Shown: piece by piece, positions 1 to 9,093 of the stretch
Layout of the letters: every line of letters starts with the position of its first letter
How positions within the stretch are numbered: the stretch's first letter is position 1
NCBI RefSeq assembly: GCF_039530945.1
Contig: NZ_BAAAPC010000003.1
Coordinates: 124,001-188,000, forward strand
Origin: Nocardiopsis_C rhodophaea
Lineage (GTDB): Bacteria; Actinomycetota; Actinomycetes; Streptosporangiales; Streptosporangiaceae
Direction of reading: 5' to 3'
DNA: 64,000 nt
Made by a program: the position numbers and the translations under genes
The notes under the pieces: generated by a model
Database searches by the model: none
Seen by the model: the letters and a program-made list of their open reading frames with translations, nothing else
Told to the model about the DNA's origin: nothing

Positions 1-765
1 ATGCCGTACTGCCGCTGGTGCGGACGTATCAGCGGCGAGTGGCGCTGCACGGTGTGCGAGCACCGGCGGATTCGGGCCAGCGTGGTGGGCGCCCGCCGAA
101 CCGCCGAGGAGCTGGGCCGGGCCTTCCCCTCCCTCACGGTGCGAACGTCGGGCCGCGACGACGTCCTCACCGAGGTCGGCGATGGCCCCGCCCTGGTGGT
201 GTGCACACCCGGCGCCGAGCCGGTGGCCGCCGGAGGCTACGCCGCCGCCCTGCTCCTCGACGGATGGGCGCTCCTCGGCCGCGCCGACCTGCGGGCCAGC
301 GAGGAGGCTCTGCGGCGCTGGTGCAACGCCGCCGCCCTGGTGCGCCCGGCTGACGAGGGCGGCCAGGTGGTGGTGCTCGCGGAGGCGGGGCTCCCGGTCA
401 CTCAGGCGCTCATCCGCTGGGATCCGGGCTGGTTCGCCTCCCGCGAGCTCGCCGAACGCCGGGAACTGGGGTTCCCGCCGGCCGTCGCCATGGCGTCGGT
501 GACCGGCGAGGCCGCCCATGTCCACGAGCTCCTCAACGGCATCAGCCTGCCGGAATTCGCCGAACTCCTGGGGCCGGTGCCCATCAGCGCCGGCCCGGAA
601 GCAGATCGCCCGGAGGGCGAACGCGTCGAACGCGCCCTCCTCCGCGTCCCCCGCGGCGCCACCTTCGCCCTGACAGCGGCGCTGAAGGCTGCCGCGTCAG
701 CACGCAGCGCCCGCAAGGACGATCACCTCGCCCAGATCCGGGTGGACCCGCTCCACGTGGTGTGA
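1..765 (+). CDS. priA: Primosomal protein N' (PriA), C-terminal part, cut by window start
   Basis: This is the 3' end of a priA gene; the N-terminal DNA-binding and ATPase regions lie upstream of the window, so position 1 is not the real start. PriA reloads the replicative helicase at stalled forks. The visible 254 residues contain a zinc-binding CxxC...CxxC pattern near the beginning (CRWCG, then CTVC) and the C-terminal domain with the family-typical RRELGFPPAVAMASV stretch. Actinobacterial PriA proteins often lack a functional helicase motor, which cannot be judged here. The stop is TGA at 763-765. The next gene on the same strand begins about 145 bp downstream. Confidence 0.85.
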   Translation: MPYCRWCGRISGEWRCTVCEHRRIRASVVGARRTAEELGRAFPSLTVRTSGRDDVLTEVGDGPALVVCTPGAEPVAAGGYAAALLLDGWALLGRADLRASEEALRRWCNAAALVRPADEGGQVVVLAEAGLPVTQALIRWDPGWFASRELAERRELGFPPAVAMASVTGEAAHVHELLNGISLPEFAELLGPVPISAGPEADRPEGERVERALLRVPRGATFALTAALKAAASARSARKDDHLAQIRVDPLHVV

Positions 766-909
766 CGTCGATCGCACCTGCCCCGGCCGGCCGGAAAATC
801 GTTCGCGCACCCCTAAGACGACCGATAAGTTCGAAAACTTCCCATTTTCCGGGGAGTGCCCGGCGTGGGCAGCCGCGCCATGGACCTGTATCGGGTGAAC
901 GGGAACATC

Positions 910-1689
910 ATGAAGCACTCCAGTCCCGAGTTCGCAGCGCTCGCCGAGCGGGGGACCATCCTCCGCTGCCAGGTGGGATCGGGCGTGCACGGCATCACAG
1001 TCGCCAACCAGGATGACCGCGACGAGATGGGCATCTGTGTCGAACCGCCGGAGTACGTGATCGGACTGCGCGAGTTCGAGCAGTACATCTACCGCAGCCA
1101 GCCGGAGGGTGTCCGTTCCGGCCCCGGCGACCTGGACCTGACGGTCTACTCCCTGCGCAAGTGGCTCCGGCTCGCCCTGTCCGGGAACCCCACGGTGCTG
1201 CTTCCGCTGTTCGTCCCGGAGTCGGAGATCGTCGAGGTCACCGAGCTGGGGCGAGAGTTGCGGGCCAATGCCGAGCGCATTCTCTCCCGGCAGGCCGGGC
1301 ACCGCTTCCTCGGCTACCTGCGCGCCCAGCGCGACAGCATGCTGGGGCGGCGCGGTGGTCGGCACACGAACCGCCCCGAATTCATCGAGGAGTACGGGTT
1401 CGACGTCAAGTTCGCCTACCACATGGTGCGGCTCGGTGTTCAGGGCGTGGAAATGCTGGAGACCGGGCGGCTCACCCTGCCGATGCCGGACCCGTGGGCC
1501 ACCTGGCTGCGGGAGGTGCGGCACGGCGAGCACACCATGGACGAGACCCTGGAGGCGGTGGCCGAACTGGAGGCTCGGTTGGAGGAGCTCACCACGACCT
1601 CGCACCTTCCGGAGCACTCTGACATGGCATGGGCCGATGCCTGGCTGGTCGGCGCCTACCAGCGCGCTTGGAGCGAATCGGCTCCGTGA
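910..1689 (+). CDS. Predicted nucleotidyltransferase superfamily protein
   Basis: A protein of about 259 aa resembling the actinobacterial predicted nucleotidyltransferase group (COG3541-like, DNA polymerase beta fold). Near the N terminus it has a GSGVHGI motif followed by DDRDEMG, which matches the G-S plus acidic metal-binding signature of that superfamily. The substrate is unknown. ATG 910 is preceded by GGGAAC at short spacing; in-frame starts at GTG 856 and ATG 880 would lengthen the protein but have poorer ribosome-binding sites. It lies downstream of priA without an obvious functional link. The family call is by motif; activity is inferred. Confidence 0.7.
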   Translation: MKHSSPEFAALAERGTILRCQVGSGVHGITVANQDDRDEMGICVEPPEYVIGLREFEQYIYRSQPEGVRSGPGDLDLTVYSLRKWLRLALSGNPTVLLPLFVPESEIVEVTELGRELRANAERILSRQAGHRFLGYLRAQRDSMLGRRGGRHTNRPEFIEEYGFDVKFAYHMVRLGVQGVEMLETGRLTLPMPDPWATWLREVRHGEHTMDETLEAVAELEARLEELTTTSHLPEHSDMAWADAWLVGAYQRAWSESAP

Positions 1690-1889
1690 TCCGGGTGCTG
1701 GAGCACCGCGAACAACGCGCGATCCCTCTCCTGCCCGGACCTCCTGGATGAGGCCGGCGGCGTTCGGTGCACCGGCTCCGGCGCCGCCGGCCTCGTCCAG
1801 GCACCGTTCGATATCCCGCACGATGCGCCGACCGCGTTTGAAACGATCGGGTGTCGGCGTCTTCGGCTCCCTCTTCGAAAGTCCGCATT

Positions 1890-2444
1890 CTAGAGTGCGT
1901 CGGGCTGGTGGGCGGGATGGGCGCGGTAAAGGTCGCGGAGCAGGGCGATCTCGGCGCCGTGGTGGATGACTTCGCGGTTGATGTGCAGGGCGAGCGCGGC
2001 GAACGGGAAGTCCGCCCACTGCGGCGGTTCGGCGGCGCCGACCGGTGCGGCGAGGTGGTCGGCGTCCAGGGCGTGGACTCCCTCGCACCACTGGGTGTAG
2101 GCGCGCTGAAGGCGGTCCAGTGCCTCCTCGGCGGAGGCCGGCCAGACGGCGTCGCGGACCGTCATGGTGCCGGGACCGAAGTGGTGGTTGACGCGGAGCT
2201 CAAGGATGCCGACGATGATGTGGCCGAGCCGCCATGCGATGGTGGTCACCGGCGGGGGCACGGGTTCCGGCCATTCCCAGTCGGCGACGAATGTGCCATC
2301 GGGGCGTGGCCGCACTGACCAGCAGTGGTCCACGGGTTCCCAGAAGTACTCGTCATCGTCGAGCCCGTCCAGCCGGGGCCACAATGAGGTGTCCCAGTAG
2401 AACTCCAGCTGGGCGAGGATCTCCCCGGTCCAGTTCAGTGTCAT
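1890..2444 (-). CDS. DinB-like / four-helix bundle protein
   Basis: A 184-aa protein of the DinB/YfiT-like putative metal-dependent hydrolase class. It has N-terminal tryptophan-rich helices (WDTSLWPRL, DHCWSVRP), a middle helix with WRLGHIIVGILELRVNHH and a late INREVIHHGAEIALLRDLY helix, placing the three expected histidines (W-x-x-x-H, N-H-H and V-I-H-H-G) as metal ligands. Members act as thiol transferases or remain uncharacterised; no substrate can be named here. The start ATG 2444 follows a purine-rich GGGAGAGGGGGA site. It is separated from the DUF574 gene upstream on the same strand by 96 bp. Confidence 0.75.
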   Translation of the reverse strand: MTLNWTGEILAQLEFYWDTSLWPRLDGLDDDEYFWEPVDHCWSVRPRPDGTFVADWEWPEPVPPPVTTIAWRLGHIIVGILELRVNHHFGPGTMTVRDAVWPASAEEALDRLQRAYTQWCEGVHALDADHLAAPVGAAEPPQWADFPFAALALHINREVIHHGAEIALLRDLYRAHPAHQPDAL

Positions 2445-2540
2445 GGTGTCCCCCTCTCCCCCTGGTCGGCTGTGTCCGGTGGCAGTCGGCCGCGCGGCTG
2501 GGACGGCTCGATGCCCGAAAACCCCTCTCCCCTCGTGGCG

Positions 2541-3353
2541 CTACCGGCGTGCGACCCCCGCCCAGATGCCGGTGCCCCGCGCCGCGACGTCCTCGTCCGG
2601 GTAGGGCCACCAGGCCAGGTCGGCGAGGCCCGGGTCCAGGAGCACGAACGGGCCGAAGACAGACGCGGCGGCACGGTGGCGTCGGTGCCGGTCGCCGGTG
2701 GGGCCGTGGGGCTCGGTCGCCGCACGCCCGTCGATGGTGTCCGCGTGGCCGGGCGGCAGGGCGATCGCTACGCATCCGCCCGGACACATGGCGCCGTGGA
2801 GAGCGCGGACGAGGTCGGAGGTCGGGATGTCACCGCACCGCGGTGCGGCGGTGTCCACCAGGAAGAACGCGGCGGGCTCGTCGAAGTCGACGAGCCCGCG
2901 CAGTTCGAGGAGCGAGACGAGGGCGACCGGCTCCGGCCGGTGCATCGAGACGACGGATACTGCTCCTCCCCCGGCCGAGGCGAGGCCCGGCATCGGCAGC
3001 GTGGACCCGGTCTCGATGTAGACGACCCGCGCGTCCGGAGCGTGTTCGTGCACGGCGCTGCCGATGCCCTCGTCGACCGGGAGCCGGGAGCCGATGTCGA
3101 CGAACTGCCGGATCCCGGCGTCGGCCGCGAGGTACCCGGCCGCGCGTCGCAGGAAGCCGCGTTTGGCCCGGGTGACTTCGCGCGGCTCGGATGGTGCGGA
3201 CGGAAGCGCGGGCGCTCCGGGTTTCTCGGACACCGCCGCTGCCCCGTCCCCGCGACGCAGCCGGTGCTCGTCGATGTGGATGACGCGCGGTGGCGGCACA
3301 TCGATCTCCGGTGCACCTTCGACGATGTGCAGTGCCCGCCGCTCGTCAGTCAC
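2541..3353 (-). CDS. DUF574-type S-adenosylmethionine methyltransferase-like protein
   Basis: A 270-aa protein of the actinobacterial SAM-dependent methyltransferase family DUF574. The diagnostic GIRQF-x-DIG block and the following HEHAPDARVVYIE strand are present. The usual VDND after strand 2, whose acidic residue holds the SAM ribose, reads IETGS here, so SAM binding may be weakened. GTG 3353 is preferred (GGAG nine bases upstream, normal family length); an upstream GTG at 3443 would add 30 residues without a ribosome-binding site. Function of the family is largely unknown. The family call is fairly secure; the catalytic claim is not. Confidence 0.7.
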   Translation of the reverse strand: MTDERRALHIVEGAPEIDVPPPRVIHIDEHRLRRGDGAAAVSEKPGAPALPSAPSEPREVTRAKRGFLRRAAGYLAADAGIRQFVDIGSRLPVDEGIGSAVHEHAPDARVVYIETGSTLPMPGLASAGGGAVSVVSMHRPEPVALVSLLELRGLVDFDEPAAFFLVDTAAPRCGDIPTSDLVRALHGAMCPGGCVAIALPPGHADTIDGRAATEPHGPTGDRHRRHRAAASVFGPFVLLDPGLADLAWWPYPDEDVAARGTGIWAGVARR

Positions 3354-3548
3354 GATCGTGCTCTCCGAACCTTCGGCCGGTGCGTGGGCGCGCGGGTCGG
3401 AGGTCGCGGATCGTGTCCCTGGACCCCCGGACGCCGTCGCCACTGTCGTTAGCGCACGATGTTACCTCGTGTGAGCTATCTCATTCACCCGTCGAATAGT
3501 CCACCACGCGTGCCCCGATCCGCCCTCGATCCAGACCTTCGGCGGGTC

Positions 3549-4946
3549 TCACCGCGCCGGGCGCGGGTCGGGCAGCGGGGCTACGCGACCGTTGTCATCG
3601 CGGTACTCCCAGCGCGGCCCGTGCGCGGCGAGGCCCGCGACGGCTCCGATCAGTCGGTCGACGTGCTCCTCGGTGGTGCCGAGGCCGAGGCTCGCGCGCA
3701 CCGCCTGCTCATGCCCCTCCGGCAGCAGGTGCCGGGTGAGCAGATGGGCGCAGAACAGCCCGTCCCGCACACCGATCCCGTGCTCGGCCGACAGGGCCGC
3801 GGCCACCAGGTCGCTGGACAGCCCGTCGATCACGAAGGACACGATGCCCACCCGCGGGTGGTCGGCGTCCCACAGGGCCAGATCCCGCACGCCGGGAATC
3901 GCCGCGAGCCCCGTCCGCAGCCGGTCAAGGAGCGCCTGCTCGCGCGCGTGCAGCGCGTCCTGCCCGGCCGCCGCGAGGGTGTCGCAGGCCGCGGCGAGCG
4001 TCACCGCGCCCAGCACGTTGGGGCTGCCCGCTTCGTGGCGCGCGGGCAGGTCGTTCCACCGGACGTCGTCCTCGGTGACATTGCCGGTGGCGCCGCCGCC
4101 CGCCAGATAGGGGGTGGCGGCCTGCAGCCAGTCGGTCCGCCCGGCCAGCACACCCGCTCCGAACGGAGCGTAGAGCTTGTGCCCGGAGAAGGCGACGTAA
4201 TCGGCGCCGGTCGCCGACAGGCTGACCTCCCGGTGCGGGATGAGCTGGGCGGCGTCGACCACGATGCGCGCCCCGGCGCTGTGCGCGACGGCGGTCAGCC
4301 GCTCGATCGGCCAGATCTCGCCGGTGACGTTGGACGCGCCGGTCACGCAGAGCAGGCGCGGCCCCTCGGGTGAGGAGCGCAGCGCCTCGCGGGCCGCCTC
4401 AACCGCTGCGTCGGCGCTCCGCGGCAACGGCAGGCGGATGACCTGCCCCGCTCTACTCCCCCGGTGTTGCCAGGGCAGCAGGCTCGCGTGGTGTTCGGCG
4501 GCGAAAACGACAACGGTGCAATCCTTCGGGACCGAGCGTGCCAGCAGGTTCAGCGCGTCGGTGGTGCCCCGTACGAACACCACGGCGTCGTTGTGGCGGG
4601 CGCCCGCGAACCGGGCGACCGAGCGGCGCGCCTGCTCGTAGGCGTCGGTGCTGACCTGGGAGTGGAAGCCCGCGCCCCGGTGCACGCTGGCGTAGTAGGG
4701 CAGCGACGCGTCGAGGACCTCGCGCACCGCCGACAGGCACGGGGCGCTGGCGGCGTAGTCGAAGTTCGCGTACGTGACGCGTTCGCCGGTGACGAGCGGG
4801 ACATGGACGTCGGCGCCCACGATGGAGGTGTCCACCGCGGTGGCGCGGGACGCGCCGGAGGCGGTGGGGGCGGCGGGGATGGTGCGCTCGCCTGCGGCCG
4901 GGGCGGCCGTGGGGCGGGTGGACGGGGTTGCGGCGACAGCGGTCAT
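3549..4946 (-). CDS. Class V aminotransferase / cysteine desulfurase-like PLP enzyme under SAM-IV control
   Basis: A 465-aa fold-type I PLP enzyme of aminotransferase class V. The PLP-binding region reads VVDAAQLIPH (Asp and Gln ligands) and the Schiff-base lysine is in AFSGHKLYAPFG. An Ala/Pro/Thr-rich N-terminal tail of about 45 residues precedes the catalytic part. The start ATG 4946 has an excellent GGAGGAG site six bases upstream. The 5' leader on the same strand is a SAM-IV riboswitch (5033-5162), so the enzyme belongs to methionine/cysteine/SAM sulfur metabolism. The exact reaction (desulfurase, lyase or transaminase) cannot be read from the sequence. Confidence 0.85.
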   Translation of the reverse strand: MTAVAATPSTRPTAAPAAGERTIPAAPTASGASRATAVDTSIVGADVHVPLVTGERVTYANFDYAASAPCLSAVREVLDASLPYYASVHRGAGFHSQVSTDAYEQARRSVARFAGARHNDAVVFVRGTTDALNLLARSVPKDCTVVVFAAEHHASLLPWQHRGSRAGQVIRLPLPRSADAAVEAAREALRSSPEGPRLLCVTGASNVTGEIWPIERLTAVAHSAGARIVVDAAQLIPHREVSLSATGADYVAFSGHKLYAPFGAGVLAGRTDWLQAATPYLAGGGATGNVTEDDVRWNDLPARHEAGSPNVLGAVTLAAACDTLAAAGQDALHAREQALLDRLRTGLAAIPGVRDLALWDADHPRVGIVSFVIDGLSSDLVAAALSAEHGIGVRDGLFCAHLLTRHLLPEGHEQAVRASLGLGTTEEHVDRLIGAVAGLAAHGPRWEYRDDNGRVAPLPDPRPAR

Positions 4947-5032
4947 CGTGGCTCCTCCAAGGGCCGTCAGGGACCCCCGGAAAGCACCGCGCAGCGCGTG
5001 GTTTCGCAGCGCTGCCGTGGTACGAACCTGCT

Positions 5033-5162
5033 GGGGTCCGCGCTTGCCTGACACGGTTACGGGATGCGGTCGTGTCTCGACCTGGTCTTCACCCGGGGCA
5101 CCCCACCGCGGAAGGAGGGTTGCCGGCCAGCAAGCCGGGGCTTGACGCTGGCACTCATGACC
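5033..5162 (-). ncRNA. SAM-IV riboswitch
   Basis: Read on the minus strand, the leader contains the nearly invariant SAM-IV core: GGTCATGAGTGCCAGCGTC, then AAGCCCCGGCTTGCTGG, CCGGCAACCCTCC, CCGCGGTGGGGTGCCCCGGG, and after a variable hairpin (ACACGACC...CCGTGT) the closing GGCAAGCGCGGACC pseudoknot strand. I recognise this arrangement from the SAM-IV aptamers described in mycobacteria and Streptomyces (recalled from memory). It ends about 90 bases before the start codon of the class V PLP gene at 4946. Expected behaviour is lower expression when S-adenosylmethionine is plentiful. Confidence 0.92.
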
Positions 5163-5170
5163 TGGGTGGC

Positions 5171-5183
5171 ACTATAGCGCACG
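5171..5183 (-). promoter_or_regulatory. Promoter -10 region for the SAM-IV leader
   Basis: On the minus strand the 13-mer CGTGCGCTATAGT ends eight bases before the first SAM-IV base. TATAGT is a good sigma-70-type -10 hexamer at the right place for a transcript that opens with the riboswitch. The same 13-mer occurs before the aromatic leader peptide at 43642-43654. Confidence 0.6.
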
Positions 5184-5450
5184 GCCGGGTACGCCCGTCC
5201 GCCCCCTCCCCCACGTCCGCCTCCCCCCACGAGGACCGCCCCACCTGCGGGCCCGCGCGCCGCCGGCCCATCCTCCCCCGATCTCCCGCCCCCGGACGGT
5301 GGCGAGCGTTGACAACGCGGCACACTCATCGGAGATACTGAGGGCGACTGCCCTCCCGCTGAGGACATCGGGTCCGCCCCGACCGTCCTGCCAGGCGAGA
5401 GACTCCAGCACCACCGGAGTTTTCGCCTGCCCACCGGAGGGAGTTCCACC

Positions 5451-5831
5451 GTGAACGACAGCGATCGGCCGCGACGCCTCCTCGACGATCCGCAGATCGT
5501 CCTCGTCTCCGGATACGCACGCCTGCCCGACACCGTGGCGAGCCACTCCCAGTACGAACGGCTCGGTGTCGTCCTCGCCGTGCACCTCGCCGACGGCCGG
5601 ATCGTCGCCGCCGACACCACGCTCCTCACCGACCTCGCCAAGGAGTTTTTCCGCGCACTGGTCGAGGGCCTGTCGGTCACCGACGACATCGCCGAAATCG
5701 TCGAACGCGTCCAGACCCGCTACGCCGGACAGTCCGGGGCCGCGCTGACCACGGCGCTGCGCCGCTGCCTGGAGGCCTACCACCAGCTCCGCGAGTCCCG
5801 AGCTTCAGCGCCGCAGCAGGAAGGGATGTAA
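5451..5831 (+). CDS. DUF3870 family protein
   Basis: A 126-aa protein matching DUF3870, with the LVSGYARLP opening, a VVLAVHLADGRIVAADTTLLT strand pair and an EFFRALVEGLSV helix. The family has no established biochemical role but is often next to acyl-CoA metabolism genes, as here, where a CoA transferase begins seven bases downstream and an acyl-CoA dehydrogenase follows. GTG 5451 is preceded by GGAGG at suitable spacing. A TTGACA box at 5309-5314 with GATACT at 5334-5339 (19-bp spacer) is a plausible promoter for the operon. Confidence 0.8.
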   Translation: MNDSDRPRRLLDDPQIVLVSGYARLPDTVASHSQYERLGVVLAVHLADGRIVAADTTLLTDLAKEFFRALVEGLSVTDDIAEIVERVQTRYAGQSGAALTTALRRCLEAYHQLRESRASAPQQEGM

Positions 5832-5838
5832 GCCAGCC

Positions 5839-7119
5839 GTGGACACACCTCACCCACCGTCAGCTCACTCGGCCCAGCCGCTGGCCGGGGTCAGGGTCGC
5901 CGATCTCTCCCGGGTCCTGGCCGGGCCGTACGCCACGATGCTCCTGGCCGACATGGGCGCCGAGGTCATCAAGGTCGAGCACCCCGACCTCGGCGACGAC
6001 ACCCGCTCGTGGGGGCCGCCGTGGGCCGGAGGCGAGGCCGCGTACTACCTCTCGGTCAACCGGGGCAAGCGCAGCCTCGCCGTCGATCTCAAGGACGAGG
6101 AGGGGCTGGCCGCCGTCCAGGCCCTGTGCGCCCGCGCCGACGTGGTGATCCAGAACTTCCGCCCCGGGGTCATCGAGCGCCTCGGTCTGGACTACGCCAC
6201 CATCGCGGCCCGCAACCCCGGCGTCGTCTACTGCTCGATCACCGGCTTCGGCCCCGAGCACGAGCCGCAGGGGCGTCCCGGCTTCGATCTCATCGTGCAG
6301 GCGGAGAGCGGCCTGATGGCGGCCACCGGCGAGCCCGATGGGCCGCCCAGCAAGGTGGGTGTGGCCATGACCGACGTGCTCACCGGTCTGAACGCGGCGG
6401 TGGCGATCCTCGGCGCGCTGCTGCGCGCCCGCACGACCGGTGTGGGCGACCACATCACCGTTTCGCTCATCAATTCGGCACTGTCCAGTCTGGTGAACCT
6501 CACCCAGCAGGCCCTGGTGACCGGCGAGGACCCGCCGCGCTACGGCAACGCCCACTCCACGATCGTGCCCTACCAGGCGTTCCCCACGGCCGACGCCGAC
6601 ATCGTGATCGCCGCCGGCAACGACGCGCTGTACCGGAGGCTGTGCGCCGTGCTGAACCGCCCCGATCTGGCCGACGACCCCCGGTACGCCACCAACCCCG
6701 GCCGGGTGGCGCACCGCGAGGAGCTGGTCGGCGAGATCAGCGCGACCCTGTGCTCCCGCCCCTCCGAGGAGTGGGTGAAGCTGCTGCTGTCCGCTGGGGT
6801 CCCGGTCGGCAAGGTCCGCGGCGTGCTGGACGCGATCCGCAGCGCCGAGGCGGCGGGGGACGACGTCCTGCTGGGCGTCGAGCACCCGGTGGCCGGGCCG
6901 ATGCAGCAGATCCGTGCCGGTTTCCGGCTGGAGTCGGTGCCGCGGGCCGCGGCGACCGACAGACCCGCCCTCCCGCCCCCGCTTCTCGGCCAGCACTCGG
7001 CCGAGGTCCTGCAAGAGCTGGGGGTGCCCGAGGATCGGGTCGACGCCATGATCGAACGCGGCGCGGTACACCAGAACACCGCGGCCGACAGCGGCACCGG
7101 CACGCATCGGGGCCAGTGA
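5839..7119 (+). CDS. CaiB/BaiF family CoA transferase (class III)
   Basis: A 426-aa class III CoA transferase. The N terminus shows the family hallmarks LAGVRVADLSRVLAGPYA, GAEVIKVEHPD with the following GDDTRSWGPP, and YYLSVNRGKRSLAVDLK. The PGFDLIVQAESGLMA block carries the aspartate that forms the acyl-enzyme intermediate. Length matches the family. The start GTG 5839 lies seven bases after the DUF3870 stop, so the two are probably co-translated. The downstream acyl-CoA dehydrogenase suggests a short pathway that activates and then oxidises a dicarboxylic or branched acid, but the acid is not identifiable. Confidence 0.9.
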   Translation: MDTPHPPSAHSAQPLAGVRVADLSRVLAGPYATMLLADMGAEVIKVEHPDLGDDTRSWGPPWAGGEAAYYLSVNRGKRSLAVDLKDEEGLAAVQALCARADVVIQNFRPGVIERLGLDYATIAARNPGVVYCSITGFGPEHEPQGRPGFDLIVQAESGLMAATGEPDGPPSKVGVAMTDVLTGLNAAVAILGALLRARTTGVGDHITVSLINSALSSLVNLTQQALVTGEDPPRYGNAHSTIVPYQAFPTADADIVIAAGNDALYRRLCAVLNRPDLADDPRYATNPGRVAHREELVGEISATLCSRPSEEWVKLLLSAGVPVGKVRGVLDAIRSAEAAGDDVLLGVEHPVAGPMQQIRAGFRLESVPRAAATDRPALPPPLLGQHSAEVLQELGVPEDRVDAMIERGAVHQNTAADSGTGTHRGQ

Positions 7120-7216
7120 CCGCGGGAACGGAGCACGGGAGCAGAGGACCGCGCTCACACCGTTAGCGCCGCGGCGACCACATCATCACCACCGAGGTTC
7201 GGAAAGGACGTCCCCG

Positions 7217-8407
7217 ATGAGCGACCAGCACAAGGCCGCACCGCCCGACCCGCACGACTTCCTGGCCGTGGACGGATCGCTGTCCGACGAGGAGCGCGAC
7301 ATCCGCGACACCGTCCGCGACTTCGCGGCCCGCGAGCTGCGCCCGCACGTGGCCGACTGGTTCGAGGCCGGGACCATCCCCGACCCCCGTTCGCTGGCCA
7401 AGGCGTTCGGCGACCTCGGCGTGTTCGGGATGCACCTGGAGGGCTACGGGTGTGCGGGGGCGAGCGCCGTGGAGTACGGGCTGGCCTGCCGCGAGCTGGA
7501 GGCGGTCGACTCGGGGCTGCGCAGCTTCGTGTCGGTACAGGGGTCGCTGGCCATGACCGCGATCCGCAAATTCGGCTCGGAGGAGCAGAAGAACCACTGG
7601 CTGCCGCGCATGGCGGCGGGCGAGGTGATCGGCTGTTTCGGGCTGACCGAGCCCGACTCCGGGAGCGACCCGGGCTCGATGCGCACGCGGGCCCGCCGCG
7701 ACGGGTCGGACTGGGTGCTGGACGGCACCAAGATGTGGATCACGAACGGCTCGATCGCCGACCTCGCGATCGTGTGGGCGGCGACCGACGAGGGCATTCG
7801 CGGCTTCGCCGTGCCCACGGACACGCCCGGCTTCAGCGCCAACCTCGTTCACAAGAAGCTGTCCCTGCGCGCCTCGATCACCTCGGAGCTGGTCCTGGAC
7901 GGTGTACGGCTGCCAGGCGACGCGCTGCTGCCGGGTTCGACGGGGCTCGGGTCGCCCTTGTCCTGCCTGAATGAGGCGCGCTACGGCATCGTGTGGGGGG
8001 CCGCCGGTGCGGCGCGCGCCTGCTACGAGGCCGCGCTGGAGTACGCGACGACCCGCGAACAGTTCGGCCACCCCATCGCCGGCTTTCAGCTCACCCAGCG
8101 CAAGCTCGCCGACATGCTCGTCGACGTCAACCAGGCCGGGCTCACCGCGATGCAGATCGGGCGGCTGAAGGACCGGGGCCAGTGCCACCGCAACCACGTG
8201 AGTTTCGGGAAGTTCGCCTGCGTGGCGGCCGCCCAGCGCGTCGCGAGCACGGCGCGCTCGATCCACGGTGCCAACGGCATCACCCTGGAGTACCCGGTGC
8301 TGCGCCACATGCTGAACCTGGAGACGGTCGCCACCTACGAGGGCACCGAAGAGATCCACGCGCTCAGCCTGGGACAGGCGGTGACCGGCATCTCGGCGTT
8401 TCGCTGA
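7217..8407 (+). CDS. Acyl-CoA dehydrogenase, glutaryl-CoA dehydrogenase-like
   Basis: A 396-aa flavoprotein of the acyl-CoA dehydrogenase family. It has the GCFGLTEPDSGSDPGSM FAD/substrate motif, KMWITNGSIADLAIVWA, the TTREQFGHPIAGFQLTQ segment and a C-terminal YEGTEEIHAL in which the first Glu is the expected catalytic base. These blocks resemble glutaryl-CoA dehydrogenases more than fatty-acid enzymes. ATG 7217 follows GGAAAGGA. It is the last member of the DUF3870/CoA-transferase operon, where together the genes would convert a free acid to its enoyl-CoA. Confidence 0.88.
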   Translation: MSDQHKAAPPDPHDFLAVDGSLSDEERDIRDTVRDFAARELRPHVADWFEAGTIPDPRSLAKAFGDLGVFGMHLEGYGCAGASAVEYGLACRELEAVDSGLRSFVSVQGSLAMTAIRKFGSEEQKNHWLPRMAAGEVIGCFGLTEPDSGSDPGSMRTRARRDGSDWVLDGTKMWITNGSIADLAIVWAATDEGIRGFAVPTDTPGFSANLVHKKLSLRASITSELVLDGVRLPGDALLPGSTGLGSPLSCLNEARYGIVWGAAGAARACYEAALEYATTREQFGHPIAGFQLTQRKLADMLVDVNQAGLTAMQIGRLKDRGQCHRNHVSFGKFACVAAAQRVASTARSIHGANGITLEYPVLRHMLNLETVATYEGTEEIHALSLGQAVTGISAFR

Positions 8408-8474
8408 CGGGCGGGGGCTCGCTGCACTCGGCGTACCCAGCACAATAGTGGGGAGCCGAATTAGGGAGATGTCG

Positions 8475-8939
8475 ATGGGGAACGACACGAGTCACTTCCG
8501 GATGACGAAGCTGCGACGCACCGCCAACGCCGTCATCGGAGGCTTCATCAAGTACGGGGTCAGCCCGCCGGACACGCAGCTGCTCACGACGCGCGGCCGC
8601 AAGTCCGGTTTCCTGCGGACGACGCCGGTGAGTCTGGTGGAGAACGAGCAGGGCCGGTTCCTCGTCGCTCCGTACGGCGAGGTGGACTGGGTGCGCAACA
8701 TCCGCAAGGACCGGTACGCCACCCTGCGGCACGGCGGCTGGATCGAACTGATCAGCGTCGTCGAAGTCGACCCGGAGCGTGCGGCTCCGGTGCTCCGGGA
8801 GTACGTGAACCACCCCCGCGCCGCCGTCGTCGGCCCCTACTTCACGGCGGCGCCCGACTCCCCCCTCGACCGCTTCGTCGACGAGGCGGCGTCGCACCCG
8901 GTCTTCGAGATCGTCCGCAGCACCACGGTGCGCATCTGA
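8475..8939 (+). CDS. Deazaflavin (F420)-dependent nitroreductase-family oxidoreductase
   Basis: A 154-aa protein of the small split-beta-barrel F420-dependent family (DUF385/nitroreductase-like). Diagnostic blocks are LLTTRGRKSGFLRTTPV, the phosphate/F420-contacting region, then FLVAPYGEVDWVRNIRKD. Such proteins reduce nitro compounds, enones or quinones using F420H2, a cofactor typical of actinomycetes. ATG 8475 is chosen because AGGGAG sits six bases upstream; ATG 8469 and GTG 8448 are too close to or outside a good site. A hairpin terminator follows at 8974-8998. Confidence 0.82.
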   Translation: MGNDTSHFRMTKLRRTANAVIGGFIKYGVSPPDTQLLTTRGRKSGFLRTTPVSLVENEQGRFLVAPYGEVDWVRNIRKDRYATLRHGGWIELISVVEVDPERAAPVLREYVNHPRAAVVGPYFTAAPDSPLDRFVDEAASHPVFEIVRSTTVRI

Positions 8940-8973
8940 GCCGCCGGAAAAGGGTTCATGCCGAACAGGTCGG

Positions 8974-8998
8974 GCGCCCCCGGTCACGGGGGCGCTCC
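8974..8998 (+). terminator. Hairpin terminator after the F420-type oxidoreductase
   Basis: A 9-bp perfect GC stem (GCGCCCCCG / CGGGGGCGC) with a GTCA loop is followed by TCCTTT, 35 bp past the stop codon at 8939. Confidence 0.7.
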
Positions 8999-9093
8999 TT
9001 TGCATCGAGCAGCGAGCGGCGGGGCTCGGCCACTTCGGATCGGCGCACCGGATAGGGTCCGCTCTCGCATCGGCTGACCGACCCGGAGCGGCG

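Noticed and set aside
697..2091. 464-codon minus-strand frame over the start of the window
   Set aside because: It is antisense to the nucleotidyltransferase gene, Arg/Pro-rich and without any family motif.
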